A DNA stretch of 32,292 nt from Halobacteriales archaeon QS_8_65_32 (GTDB lineage: Archaea; Halobacteriota; Halobacteria; Halobacteriales; Halococcaceae). Below, piece by piece: positions 16,147 to 24,301 of the stretch. Made by a program: the position numbers and the translations under genes. The stretch spans positions 1-32,292 of the forward strand of contig PXRY01000094.1 of assembly GCA_003022925.1 (NCBI GenBank). Direction: 5' to 3'. Position 1 is the stretch's first letter. Every line of letters begins with the position of its first letter. The notes below the pieces were generated by a model that was not told where the DNA came from, ran no database searches, and saw nothing but the letters and a program-made list of their open reading frames with translations.

Positions 16147-17532
16147 CTACTCCACGCTGTCGGGGACGTCCGCACAGGCGTTCATGACGACCTTGTTCAG
16201 CGCGGGGTGGGCGTGGATCAGGGTGTTCGCCAGATCATCGACCGTGCCGTCGTAGCGCATAGCTGGAGCGACCTCGTGGATCAGCATCGACGCCTCGTGG
16301 CCGATGATATGACAGCCGAGGATCTCCCTGCTATCGGGATCGGCGAGCACCTTCGCGAAGCCCCGATCGAGTTTGAGCGCCCGGCTCATCGCGGTATCGG
16401 TGAACTCCGCGCGGCCAACGACGTACTCCCGGTCCTCGTCGTCGAGTTCGGCTTCCGTCCGGCCGACAGCCCCGATCTGTGGCTCGGTGAACACGGCGTG
16501 GGGCAGGGCAGTGAAGTCGGCCTCTCGGTTTTCGTCGTGGACGACGTTCGCGATGACGACCTCGCCCTCGTAGTCGCCCGAGTGCTTGAACATCCCATTG
16601 TCGGCGATATCGCCCATCGCCCAGACGTTCTCGACGTTCGTCCGGAGCTGTGAATCGGTTTCGACGAACCCCCGGTCGGTCGTCGCGACGCTCGTCGCGT
16701 CGAGGCCGATCCCGTCAGTGTTCGGCCGACGACCGAGCACGACGAGTAGTTCGTCGCCCGACACTTCTGCCTCCTCGCCGTCTTCGCTCTCGGCGGCGAC
16801 CGTGATCCCCTCGTCGGATTCCGCGACGGCCGAGGCCCGATAGCCGGTATGGACGTCGTGGCGCTCGGCGGCGGTTTCGGTGAAGGCGGCGGCGACGTCG
16901 GCGTCCTCGCGGGCGAGCAGCGTCCCTTCCATCTCGATCAGCGCCACGCTACTGCCAAAGGACTCGAAGAAGTAGCCCAGTTCCGCGGCGATGTACCCGC
17001 CGCCGAGGATCACGAGCCGGTCGGGCACCGTCTCCAGGCGGAGCGCGTCGGTGCTCGTGAGGAAATCCACCTGCTCCAGCCCGTCGATCGCACCGGGGAT
17101 CACCGGCGTCGAGCCGCCCGCGACGACGATTCGCTCGCCGCTAAGGGTTTGGCCCGAGTCGGCGAGTTCGACCGTGTGATCGCCCGTAAATCGTGCTTCC
17201 TCTTGATACAGCGTCAAGTGCTCCTCGCTGCGCTTGTCGTCCTGTTTGTTCTCTGCGAGAGTAGCGAGTTCGTCGTTCACCTCCCGGACCAGGTCGGCGA
17301 AGCCGACGTCCTCGATGCGCGCGTCGATGCCGAACTTCCCGGCATCACGGATCGTGTCGGCGACCGTCGCGTGCTGGATGAGCATCTTCGAGGGATTACA
17401 CCCGCGATTGAGACAGAGGCCGCCGATCGGGCCCTTCTCGATCAGCGCCGTCTCGAAGCCTTCCGCGGCCGCCGCGGAGGCGACCGTGTTGCCCGTGCCG
17501 CCGCCGAAGACGATAACGTCGAAGTCGATCAT
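16147..17532 (-). CDS. FAD-dependent pyridine nucleotide-disulfide oxidoreductase (Lpd/Mer/mycothione-reductase-like)
   Basis: This encodes 461 residues of the glutathione-reductase/dihydrolipoamide-dehydrogenase family. It has an FAD-binding N-terminus (VIVFGGGTGN), the redox-active pair Cys40 and Cys45 in GGLCLNRGCNPSK, the NAD(P)-binding motif VILGGGYIAAELGYFFESFG, a second FAD motif NVENVWAMGDIADN, and a dimerisation domain ending LIHAHPALNKVV. The usual catalytic dyad is HPxxxE; here His442 is present but the Glu position (447) is Lys. In halobacteria the family includes bis-gamma-glutamylcystine reductase, long annotated as mercuric reductase, so a low-molecular-weight disulfide is the likeliest substrate; dihydrolipoamide is less likely as no 2-oxoacid dehydrogenase genes are near. 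The gene ends in TAG and the frame stays open beyond it. Confidence 0.85.
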   Translation of the reverse strand: MIDFDVIVFGGGTGNTVASAAAAEGFETALIEKGPIGGLCLNRGCNPSKMLIQHATVADTIRDAGKFGIDARIEDVGFADLVREVNDELATLAENKQDDKRSEEHLTLYQEEARFTGDHTVELADSGQTLSGERIVVAGGSTPVIPGAIDGLEQVDFLTSTDALRLETVPDRLVILGGGYIAAELGYFFESFGSSVALIEMEGTLLAREDADVAAAFTETAAERHDVHTGYRASAVAESDEGITVAAESEDGEEAEVSGDELLVVLGRRPNTDGIGLDATSVATTDRGFVETDSQLRTNVENVWAMGDIADNGMFKHSGDYEGEVVIANVVHDENREADFTALPHAVFTEPQIGAVGRTEAELDDEDREYVVGRAEFTDTAMSRALKLDRGFAKVLADPDSREILGCHIIGHEASMLIHEVAPAMRYDGTVDDLANTLIHAHPALNKVVMNACADVPDSVE

Positions 17533-17560
17533 TGTCGTGAAGCGTTAGTCGATGCCCTCT

Positions 17561-17568
17561 GATAAGTA
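17561..17568 (-). promoter_or_regulatory. TATA-like box of the oxidoreductase gene
   Basis: Minus-strand CCTACTTATC covers this site, about 30-35 nt before ATG 17532, giving a near-leaderless message. Confidence 0.4.
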
Positions 17569-18026
17569 GGTTCCCCGCGTGTTCGCCGTTCGCGCAGCCG
17601 CCCCCACACCGGCAGCGTCGTACGTGTCGTTGAGGCCCTTCGATAGCGCGAGCGGCACCAATACGCTCGAAATGAACTCAGGCGCGATTCGACGAAGAGC
17701 GAAGCAGTCCGTTCTCAGAACTGGCGCGAAAGTCACTCGTTACTCAACAACCGCGGGTGTGGTGACCCATGGCTTTAGCACTCCGTCTACAACGAGGTGG
17801 GAGACGTTAGCCGCTCACAGGCAGTAGCGAGGACGGCGAAAGGGGATCGACCAGCGAACTAACTCCGTATTGGCTCCCTGACGTGGACCGACAGCCCCGT
17901 CACGTACCGGTTTACCTCGGTTGCTGAGTTTCGATACTTCTCGACCTATGAGAAGGGATGCGGCGTCGACGTGGTTACTCGATACAGGAGAGTCGAGATT
18001 AGCGGCGAACGGAAGTTCAGGGGGGT
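17569..18026. other. Gene-poor stretch
   Basis: I find no convincing gene here. A 63-codon minus-strand frame (17545-17736) is open but basic and unlike haloarchaeal protein. Base composition is less GC-rich than the flanks, and no repeat arms, tRNA or strong hairpin were recognised. It may hold remnants too decayed to identify. Confidence 0.4.
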
Positions 18027-18167
18027 CTATTTTAGAAAGTTCTCGACCACCCGCTCGTGGACTCGGTTCGGAGCCCCACCGTTGCGTACCTGTGCTTCGA
18101 GTTCGCCGATCCGAATAACTGAGGAGGGATCTCCGCGTGGTGCCTGCGACGACTCTGGAGTGGACAT
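18027..18167 (-). CDS. 46-residue microprotein
   Basis: This small frame runs from ATG 18167 to TAG 18027-18029. It encodes a short Ser/Pro-rich N-terminus (MSTPESSQAPRGDP) and then a helical, amphipathic-looking segment, IGELEAQVRNGGAPNRVHER, ending VVENFLK. A strong AT-rich TATA element (TAAATATATAAA on this strand) stands about 15-25 nt upstream, the best TATA in the 17.5-18.6 kb region. Codon use is ordinary for the genome. I do not recognise the family; the C-terminal pattern resembles tails of small haloarchaeal HTH or accessory proteins, so it could also be the end of an older, larger gene. It lies just downstream of, and on the same strand as, the HxlR gene. Confidence 0.5.
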   Translation of the reverse strand: MSTPESSQAPRGDPSSVIRIGELEAQVRNGGAPNRVHERVVENFLK

Positions 18168-18180
18168 TGCAAATCAGCAG

Positions 18181-18191
18181 TTTATATATTT
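18181..18191 (-). promoter_or_regulatory. TATA box of the 46-residue microprotein gene
   Basis: AAATATATAAA on the minus strand lies just upstream of ATG 18167. Spacing to the ATG is slightly short for a leaderless start, so the true start of transcription may fall right at the ATG. Confidence 0.5.
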
Positions 18192-18227
18192 ACCCAGCGC
18201 GAAGAAACGTCTATCATCTATCAAAAT

Positions 18228-18576
18228 TCATACGCTTCCGAGCTGCGCTGTCACTCTATTGCCTTCAGCGAGGTCCGTCTCATCAGTTTCGAGCCACTTC
18301 TCTGCCCACAGTTCTATATCAGTAAACAAGGGGGCCCAAGTCCTCACCCTTTACACTGAGTGAATAGGAGACCGCGACGGGACCGTCGGTTTCGACGTGG
18401 CGCTCGACGAAGCCCAACTCCTGAAGATCGTTGAGCACCCGCGAGAGCGTCTGGGAACTCGCGCCGCTCGCACGCTTGAGGTCATTGAACCGTTGTTCGC
18501 CGTCTTGGAGCACGTGAATGACGATCAACCGCCATTTCGCGAGCCGATCTGGTCGGGCGTTCGAGTTACGGGACAT
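18228..18576 (-). pseudogene. HxlR-family winged-helix transcription regulator, frameshifted near C-terminus
   Basis: HxlR-type regulators are small dimeric winged-helix repressors or activators, often divergent from the redox gene they control. The frame from ATG 18576 encodes KWRLIVIHVLQDGEQRFNDL, SSQTLSRVLNDLQELGFVERH (recognition helix) and YSLSVKGEDLGP, then hits an early stop at 18319-18321. Dropping one base from the C run at 18330-18334 (GGGGG on the plus strand) restores LFTDIELWAEKWLETDETDL and a stop at 18228-18230, giving about 115 residues, the normal family length. The lost part is the C-terminal dimerisation helix. The gene is divergent from the NmrA-like gene, with a palindrome between them. 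It may be a sequencing error. Confidence 0.8.
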
Positions 18577-18707
18577 TGCTCGTGTCGGGTTCGAATATCG
18601 GTCGATGACATCGGTGTGACCTGATCACTCTTACATCAGCGAACTCATATTTAGGTTCCGACGGCACTGTCTAGTTAAGCGGCTTCGATCAGCAAATTAC
18701 CGTAATT

Positions 18708-18723
18708 TTGATCTACTGATCAA
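18708..18723. promoter_or_regulatory. Perfect inverted repeat, possible HxlR operator
   Basis: TTGATCTACTGATCAA has 6-bp perfect arms around TACT. It lies in the divergent region between the HxlR gene and the NmrA-like gene, directly before the coding sequence of the latter. HxlR proteins bind such symmetric sites; the link is inferred from position. Confidence 0.4.
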
Positions 18724-18728
18724 CTACC

Positions 18729-19660
18729 CTGGCGACAGAGAAGCTAATTCGACTGATTACGGCGCTACCGGCGTCCAGGGCGGGGCTACGCTCGAACGGC
18801 TTCTCGGCGACGGCTACGCCGTGCGCGCACAGACCAGCAGCGAAGAACACGCCGACGCACTCGACGACCGCGGAGCCGAGGTCGCCCTCGCCACCCTCGA
18901 CGATCCCGATGCGCTGCGTACCGCCAGCGAGGGTGTCGCGACGGTCGCCCTCACGCTGCCCCAGGGCTACCTGAGCGACGCAGTGCGGCGCTTCGGACAC
19001 AATGCTATCGACGCCGCCGAGGCGGCGGTGGACCTGCTCGTGTCCAACACGAGCACACGTATCCCTGACGAGGAAACGGACGTCGCCGCCTTCGAGGACA
19101 AGCGCGCCCTGGAGCGCTACCTGGACGACAGCGACGTGCCCTTCGTTTCGCTCCGGCCGACGCTCTATATGGAGAACTTCGCGCTCCCGCAGGGCGCGCA
19201 GGGGCTCGTCGAAGACGATGTCGTGGCATACCCGACGCCGCCGGAGCTACAGGCATCCTGGATCAGCGCCGACGACTTGGCCGGTTTCGCTGCTGAGACG
19301 CTTGCCCGCCCTGACTGGGCCGGACGGCACATCGACGTCGGCGGGCCGGAGGTCCTGGATGGCGCGGCGATCGCCGACCGTTTCGGTGGGGCGCTTGGCC
19401 GGCCGATCGAGTATCAACAGGTACCCATCGACGCCTTCGATGCACAGCTCACTGGGATGATGGGACCGGAAGCGGGCGCGATGATCTCGGAGATGTACCG
19501 CCGGAGCGAGGCACACCTCGGCAGTGGTCTCTTCGAGACGGACGCGGCCGAGCTGCGCCGGAGCTTCCCGGATGTCGAGTTGACACCGCTGAAAGCTTGG
19601 GTCGAACAGCAAGACTGGCAGCAACTCGCTGGCACGGCCCAAGCGACGGAAAACGCCTAA
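18729..19660 (+). pseudogene. NmrA-like NAD(P)-binding reductase (azoreductase type), damaged 5' end
   Basis: The main frame encodes an atypical SDR of the NmrA/azoreductase type: GATGVQGGATLERLLGDGY (dinucleotide-binding GxxGxxG), RDLD-like VALATLDDPDALRTA, LRPTLYMENFALP, WISADDLAGFAAETLARP and DVGGPEVLDGAAIADRF. The family reduces quinones or azo compounds or acts as a redox sensor. The 5' end is wrong: the sequence before GATG reads as KLIRLIT only in another frame, so one base is missing near 18759-18761. No ATG, GTG or TTG stands before it. A GTG at 18821 could start translation but would lose the binding motif. It is divergent from an HxlR regulator and 6 bp ahead of an SDR fragment. 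Confidence 0.7.
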
Positions 19661-19666
19661 CAATCG

Positions 19667-19861
19667 ATGCCAACGAACGGTTTCAATAACGAACTCGCTC
19701 GGACGGACGACGAAGCGCGGACGACTAACGACCTCAGCGGCCAAGTAATCCTCGTCACGGAAGGCACAGCCGGGATCGGCAAGGCGACCGCAACGCGACT
19801 CGCAGAACGCGGCACAACGGTCGTCGTCGGCCGCACTCGCTCGAAGGGCGAAGACGCGGCC
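19667..19861 (+). pseudogene. Short-chain dehydrogenase, N-terminal fragment
   Basis: About 65 residues of a classical SDR remain: an N-terminal extension, then VILVTEGTAGIGKATATRLAERGTTVVVGR, the Rossmann cofactor motif (normally TGGTxGIG; the first Gly is Glu here). The catalytic Ser-Tyr-Lys part is absent. Similarity stops abruptly near 19858, where the sequence becomes an unrelated beta-helix gene. It starts 6 bp after the NmrA-like gene, so the pair was probably one redox operon under the HxlR regulator before a deletion removed the rest. Confidence 0.7.
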
Positions 19862-20663
19862 CAATCGAGTTCGATGCGGCCGGCACGCAGTTGGACAATC
19901 AGGCGATCCAGGTCGACGACTGTAACGGCGTTCTGATCGCGAACAACGGGACCACGAACGGCTTTCAGATAGGGATTTCGTTCATTAGGTGTGAGAACGC
20001 CGTGTCGTACGCGGTAACGAAGTGATGAACCCGAACTGGTACGGGATCACCTCTCGGGGGGCACCGGCGGGAAGCGAGATCGATCTGAAGAAGTCCAGTA
20101 ACGCCCTCGTCGCCGAGAACCGCGTCTCGGGGGTGAAATTCAACAACATCGCGACCTACAATGTGGGCAACTTCAGCATCGTTGGAAACCTGGTCTCCGA
20201 CGGTGGACACAGCCTGATCGCCTGTTCGCCGGCCCAGCAAGGAGCGACCATCGGGAACGTCTGTCGCGATCTCGATCCCTTCCTCCCCGATCCCGGCGGC
20301 GAAGCCGGAATCGAGATCGAGTACAAGCAGACCCACCTGACCGAGGAGGTCGTCGGGACGGCCGAGGCAACCTCCTTCGATACCACGGTGACCGGCAATC
20401 ACGTCGAGACGTATGCGGTCGGCTTTCTCGCGCGGACGGTCCTCGCTGACCCCGAGAACGAGGAGGGTCGCCAGGCCAAGCGACCGTACAGCTTCACTGT
20501 CACCGGGAACGCGATCAACGAGTGTGACGACGCCGGTATTCGCGTCCGGTCGGGCGAGGCCGCCGTAATCGCGACGAACACGCTCCGTGACGACGGCACG
20601 GCGATCGACATTGACGACGTTTCCGAAAACATCGAGCAGGGACTGAACGTCACCCGAGGCTGA
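19862..20663 (+). pseudogene. Right-handed parallel beta-helix protein, C-terminal fragment with frameshift
   Basis: The first usable part (19864 to about 20003) encodes NQAIQVDDCNGVLIANN and GFQIGISFIRCENAV; the frame then shifts, and from about 20010 the sequence RGNEVMNPNWYGIT continues to TGA 20661-20663. Repeated coils with N-x-V/I patterns (VAENRVSGV, VTGNHVETYAVGF, VTGNAINECDDAGIRVRSG, ATNTLRDDGTAIDI) mark a pectate-lyase-like beta-helix, usual in secreted or cell-surface polysaccharide-acting proteins. A two-base duplication (GTGT at about 20002-20005) explains the shift. The N-terminus is missing because the gene abuts the SDR fragment. Function of the whole protein unknown. Confidence 0.65.
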
Positions 20664-20837
20664 CGACGACCCGAGCGGGTCTTCGGGGTAGCGATGTCCG
20701 GTTACGGGCCCGCTTGACGAGCGCGTGATCGCACATTATCGCCGATCGGCTACTGCGATCTCTCGACGGGGACCGGAAGCAGGCGATCGAAGTACAGGGC
20801 CGCTCGTAAGTGCTCCTCGGAGCGCGATCTTCCTCGC

Positions 20838-21884
20838 CTACCGGTCGAAGCCGAACGCGGAGCCGTCGTACTCGCTTTCGACTCTCCCGAAGCCGTATAG
20901 ACCCGGATAGTTACTGAGGATTCCATCGACGTCCGCCATCCGCATCTGATCGGCTTCGTACCCTGTATTGAGCGTGAACACGAAGATCTGTCGTCCCTCC
21001 TCGTGGGCGATCTCGACGAGGTCCACCTCCTCGAAATCGGGTTCTTCGACGAAGTAATCCGGTGATTCCCAGAACGGACTGCGCTTGACCATGTTGATCG
21101 GCGGCCAGAGCGCCTCACAGTCGTACGTTCTCGCAATGTCGAGACCGACCTCGATCGAATCCGAAAAGAAAAACGCGGTCGGCATGTCCGGCGCGACTTC
21201 CTTCGCAGCAGCGATCGCTCCTTCGCGGGAGGCGGCAACCATCACATCGTTGTCGTAGCCGTCGGCGATATCTAAGACGCGTTCGGTGAACGGCCGCCAG
21301 AGTTCCCGTTGGGTTTCGAGAGCGTCGTCCGAGAGGTTCTCGTTCGGACGGATATCGCTCGTACCCGGGTTCTTCATTTCGAGGGTGACGCCGACCTCGG
21401 AGGGGATCGCCTCCATTACTTCCTCGAAGGTCGGGATGCTCTCACCGCTTTCGAGCACTTCCGCGCCCAGGATGGTCTCACAGTCGGTCTCCCAGGTGAC
21501 GCCGCTCTCGTCGGTGAGGCCACCGTCCGTCCGACTGGAGAGTTCGACGTCGTGAAAGACTACCGGCGTGCCATCAGCGCACGGCATGAGGTCGATCTCG
21601 ATCGCGTCGGCACCGGCGGCGGCCGCTCCGTGCATCGCTGCGATCGTGTTTTCGGGATACGGGCCGGCGAACCCACGATGAGCGATCGTCAGCGGATCGT
21701 TCGAACCGTCCACCTCGTCCGTGTCCCGTTCGCTTTCGCTTCCGTCTCCGGCGTCGGTGTCAGTTCCGCCCGCCGCCGCCGATCCTCCGGTCCCGAGGGC
21801 ACCGAGCACTGCGCCGGTCCCTTTGAGGAACGTCCGTCTGGATGCCGATTCGCCCGACCGTCTCTGTGCTGTCAAGGAGTCCAT
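20838..21884 (-). CDS. Tat-exported glycerophosphodiester phosphodiesterase
   Basis: GDPD enzymes hydrolyse glycerophosphodiesters to glycerol phosphate and an alcohol, letting cells recover phosphate and glycerol from lipids. The 348-residue product has a twin-arginine signal (SRRTFLKGTGAVLGALG, Arg16-Arg17) and an acidic linker, then the GDPD domain: TIAHRGFAGPYPENT (His69, Arg70, Glu78), AIEIDLMPCADGTPVVFHD (Glu96, Asp98, His111), VTLEMKN, and a final VFTLNTGYEADQM...VDGILSNYPG. These are the TIM-barrel catalytic and metal residues. It is probably folded in the cytosol and exported, being bound to or released from the cell surface. It is divergent from the thermonuclease gene and intact. 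Confidence 0.92.
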   Translation of the reverse strand: MDSLTAQRRSGESASRRTFLKGTGAVLGALGTGGSAAAGGTDTDAGDGSESERDTDEVDGSNDPLTIAHRGFAGPYPENTIAAMHGAAAAGADAIEIDLMPCADGTPVVFHDVELSSRTDGGLTDESGVTWETDCETILGAEVLESGESIPTFEEVMEAIPSEVGVTLEMKNPGTSDIRPNENLSDDALETQRELWRPFTERVLDIADGYDNDVMVAASREGAIAAAKEVAPDMPTAFFFSDSIEVGLDIARTYDCEALWPPINMVKRSPFWESPDYFVEEPDFEEVDLVEIAHEEGRQIFVFTLNTGYEADQMRMADVDGILSNYPGLYGFGRVESEYDGSAFGFDR

Positions 21885-22195
21885 CGAACGGAGTTTCAGA
21901 GGTACCTGGAAAGTACGCTGCTATGAGCGGTCCGTAGGCCACCGTACGTCTCGACACCGCTATGTGACATGTATAGTAGCCGACTCGCGCGTCCGAAACG
22001 GCGTTCGGTCGTCTATCGGAGCGACTCGAAGCATCGAGCCGGAGGCCCCGGTTCCCGCGTAATCTCATGCCGGTAAAGCGAAGAGACGAACGGAACGAAT
22101 CCGGACCCGGCCGTCGGGTCCGTCCGTCTCGGCGGATCGGTAACGAGGGATCACGTGCCCGAACCGTGAGATGTTTTCACAAACAGATTGCACAG
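21885..22195. other. Divergent intergenic region between GDPD and thermonuclease genes
   Basis: No gene seen. AT-rich patches such as TATGTGACATGTATAGTAG around 21961-21979 could serve as promoter elements for either gene. No clear inverted repeats or riboswitch-like structure were recognised. Confidence 0.35.
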
Positions 22196-24260
22196 ATGCG
22201 AAACACTTTGATCGTGGCCTTTGAGCGGTTTCGTGTGCAACGACGAACGTTCCTCACGGTCGGCGGGACGCTCGGCGCAGTGGCGCTCGGGATCGGCACG
22301 ACATCGAACGGTATCCAGCGCGCACGCGCAGCACCCGACTCGTTTCCGTCGGTCACCTTCGACTCGACGGCGAGTTTGCTCGACGCCGATGGGCAACCGC
22401 TTACCGACGACTCGCTGATCGCAGTGTGGGCCGAAGACACCGCCTATAATGTCGACGAGGACGGCGACGGCAACGCCGTTTCCTATCCCGACGACACACC
22501 GATCCCGCTCGTCGCAAGCGAGTCGTCGGTCGTGGGCTTCGGTGCGCCGATCGCCCAGGACGACACGAACTTCCAGCAGGGCAACGAGGAGGTCGTGCTC
22601 AACGTGTTCGACGCCGAGGTCGGCGGTAGCGGAACCGTCGCCTTCGACGAGGGTCACGGCCAGTTCTACGACACTGAGGAGTTCGGCGCGTTCATCGACT
22701 ACGCCGAATCCAACGGCTACGCGATCGAACCTACGACGACTCTCACCGCCGATCTCGACGGCGCGCAGGGAGCGATCGTTACCTCCCCGAGCGAGGCGTT
22801 CACTGAGAGCGAACTGAACGCGCTCGCAACGTTCGTCGGCGAGGGCGGTGCGTTACTCCTGTTTAGCCAGTCGGATTTCCGTAACTTCGACGCGACGGCG
22901 AACCTGAACGCGATTGCCGACGCCGTGGGTGCGAGCTTTCGGTTCAACGACGACCAAGTACTCGACCCCGAGAACAACGTCGGGCCCGACTTCATCCCGC
23001 TCACCGACGAGTTCAACAGCGCCTTCCCGTACTTCGAGGACCGATCGGGGCTCGGCGTCGAACTCGATCCCGCCGAGACCTACACCGTCGACGTCGTCGA
23101 GGTAACCGACGGCGACACCATCGACGTCCGCTTCGACAACGGGACCGAAGACACCGTCCGAATCCTCGGCATCGACACCCCCGAAACCTCGGCGGGACCG
23201 GAGCGCGTGCAAGAGTGGGAGGGGATCGAGTCGATCGATTATCTACTCGAACAGGGCGAGGCCGCAACCGAGTACGCCGAAGAGCGCCTCGCCGGGGAAC
23301 CCGTCGAGATCGGCTTCGACGAGAACGAGCCGCTTCGCGGGGACTTCGGCCGGCTGCTTGCCTACGTCACCGTCGACGGAACGCTCTACAACGAGCAGGC
23401 GATCGCCGACGGGCGCGCCCGCGTGTACGATTCGGGGCTCACGAGACACGACGCGTTTCTCGAAAACGATGTCGACGCCCGAGCCGCCGGGCATGGGCGA
23501 CCCGCTCGATCCGAAGCGCGTGCCGGTCGCCGCGGCGGCGAGCGCTGAACAGGAGGGCGATCCGGAAGTGCAATACGACGCAGAGGGCGAGGAAATTCCG
23601 CTCGTCGGAATCGATCAACTGGCGCGGGTTGCGATGGTCGGCGCGCCCCTCATCGACGAGGCGTACGAGACCGAGGAAGGCTTTGAGGTCGATACGTCCG
23701 GCTACGGCAACTTCCCGTTCGTTGCGAACCTCGTAGATCGCCTGTCCGATCGCAAGGACGGGCCGGTGCTCATCGACGGCGGACACGGCCAGTTCGACGC
23801 CGACTACGCGCTTTCGGCGGAGGACGCTGCGTACTACCTACGATACCTCGAAGGCGTCGACATCGGCTTCTGTGGCGTTAACGACATCGCCGAGGGCTTC
23901 GGGGCAACCCGCTTGGACGAGGCCCGAGCGATCGTCGTCACCACTCCCGTCGAAGCGTTCGCCGACGGCGAGATCGCCGCCCTCGACGAGTTCGTCGCCG
24001 ACGGCGGTGGCGTCCTCCTGATGGGTGCTGGGGCACCGACCGACGCGCGGGAGAACCTGAATGCGATTGCCGAGGCGCTCTGTTCGGACCTACAGCTGAA
24101 CACCGGTCGTGTCACCGACTCCGAGAACGGTCTCGGCGGCGATCCCTCGCTCCCGGTCACGTCGAACTTCGACGAGTGGTTCCGTCTGTTCGGCAAGTAT
24201 ACCGGCGAGACGAAGTACAAGGGTGCGCGTGGCGGTCCGGGCCGCCCCGGCTGTCGGTGA
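22196..24260 (+). pseudogene. Tat-exported thermonuclease flanked by two DUF4350-like domains, one frameshift
   Basis: The first part starts MRNTLIVAFERFRVQRRTFLTVGG, a Tat signal. A GATase1-like domain of the DUF4350 kind follows (about residues 110-290: FDEGHGQFYDTEEFGAFIDY...GAIVTSPSEAFTESELNALATFVGEGGALLLFSQ). Then comes a staphylococcal-nuclease domain (about 295-430) with VTDGDTIDVRF, VRILGIDTPE and RGDFGRLLAYV, which hold the calcium-binding and catalytic Arg/Glu residues. After a frameshift near 23495-23503, a second DUF4350-like domain appears (DGGHGQFDADY...VTTPVEAFADGEIAALDEFVADGGGVLLMG). With one base corrected this is a single protein of about 685 residues. An alternative is two genes, with ATG 23469 starting the second. 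A secreted DNase role is likely. Confidence 0.72.
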
Positions 24261-24301
24261 AAAGATGAGACGAGAAACCGACCGTATTCGTCACAGTTCG
24301 C

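Noticed and set aside
17545..17736. 63-codon minus-strand frame just upstream of the oxidoreductase
   Set aside because: Cys/Arg-containing, not acidic, no promoter, no family recognised.
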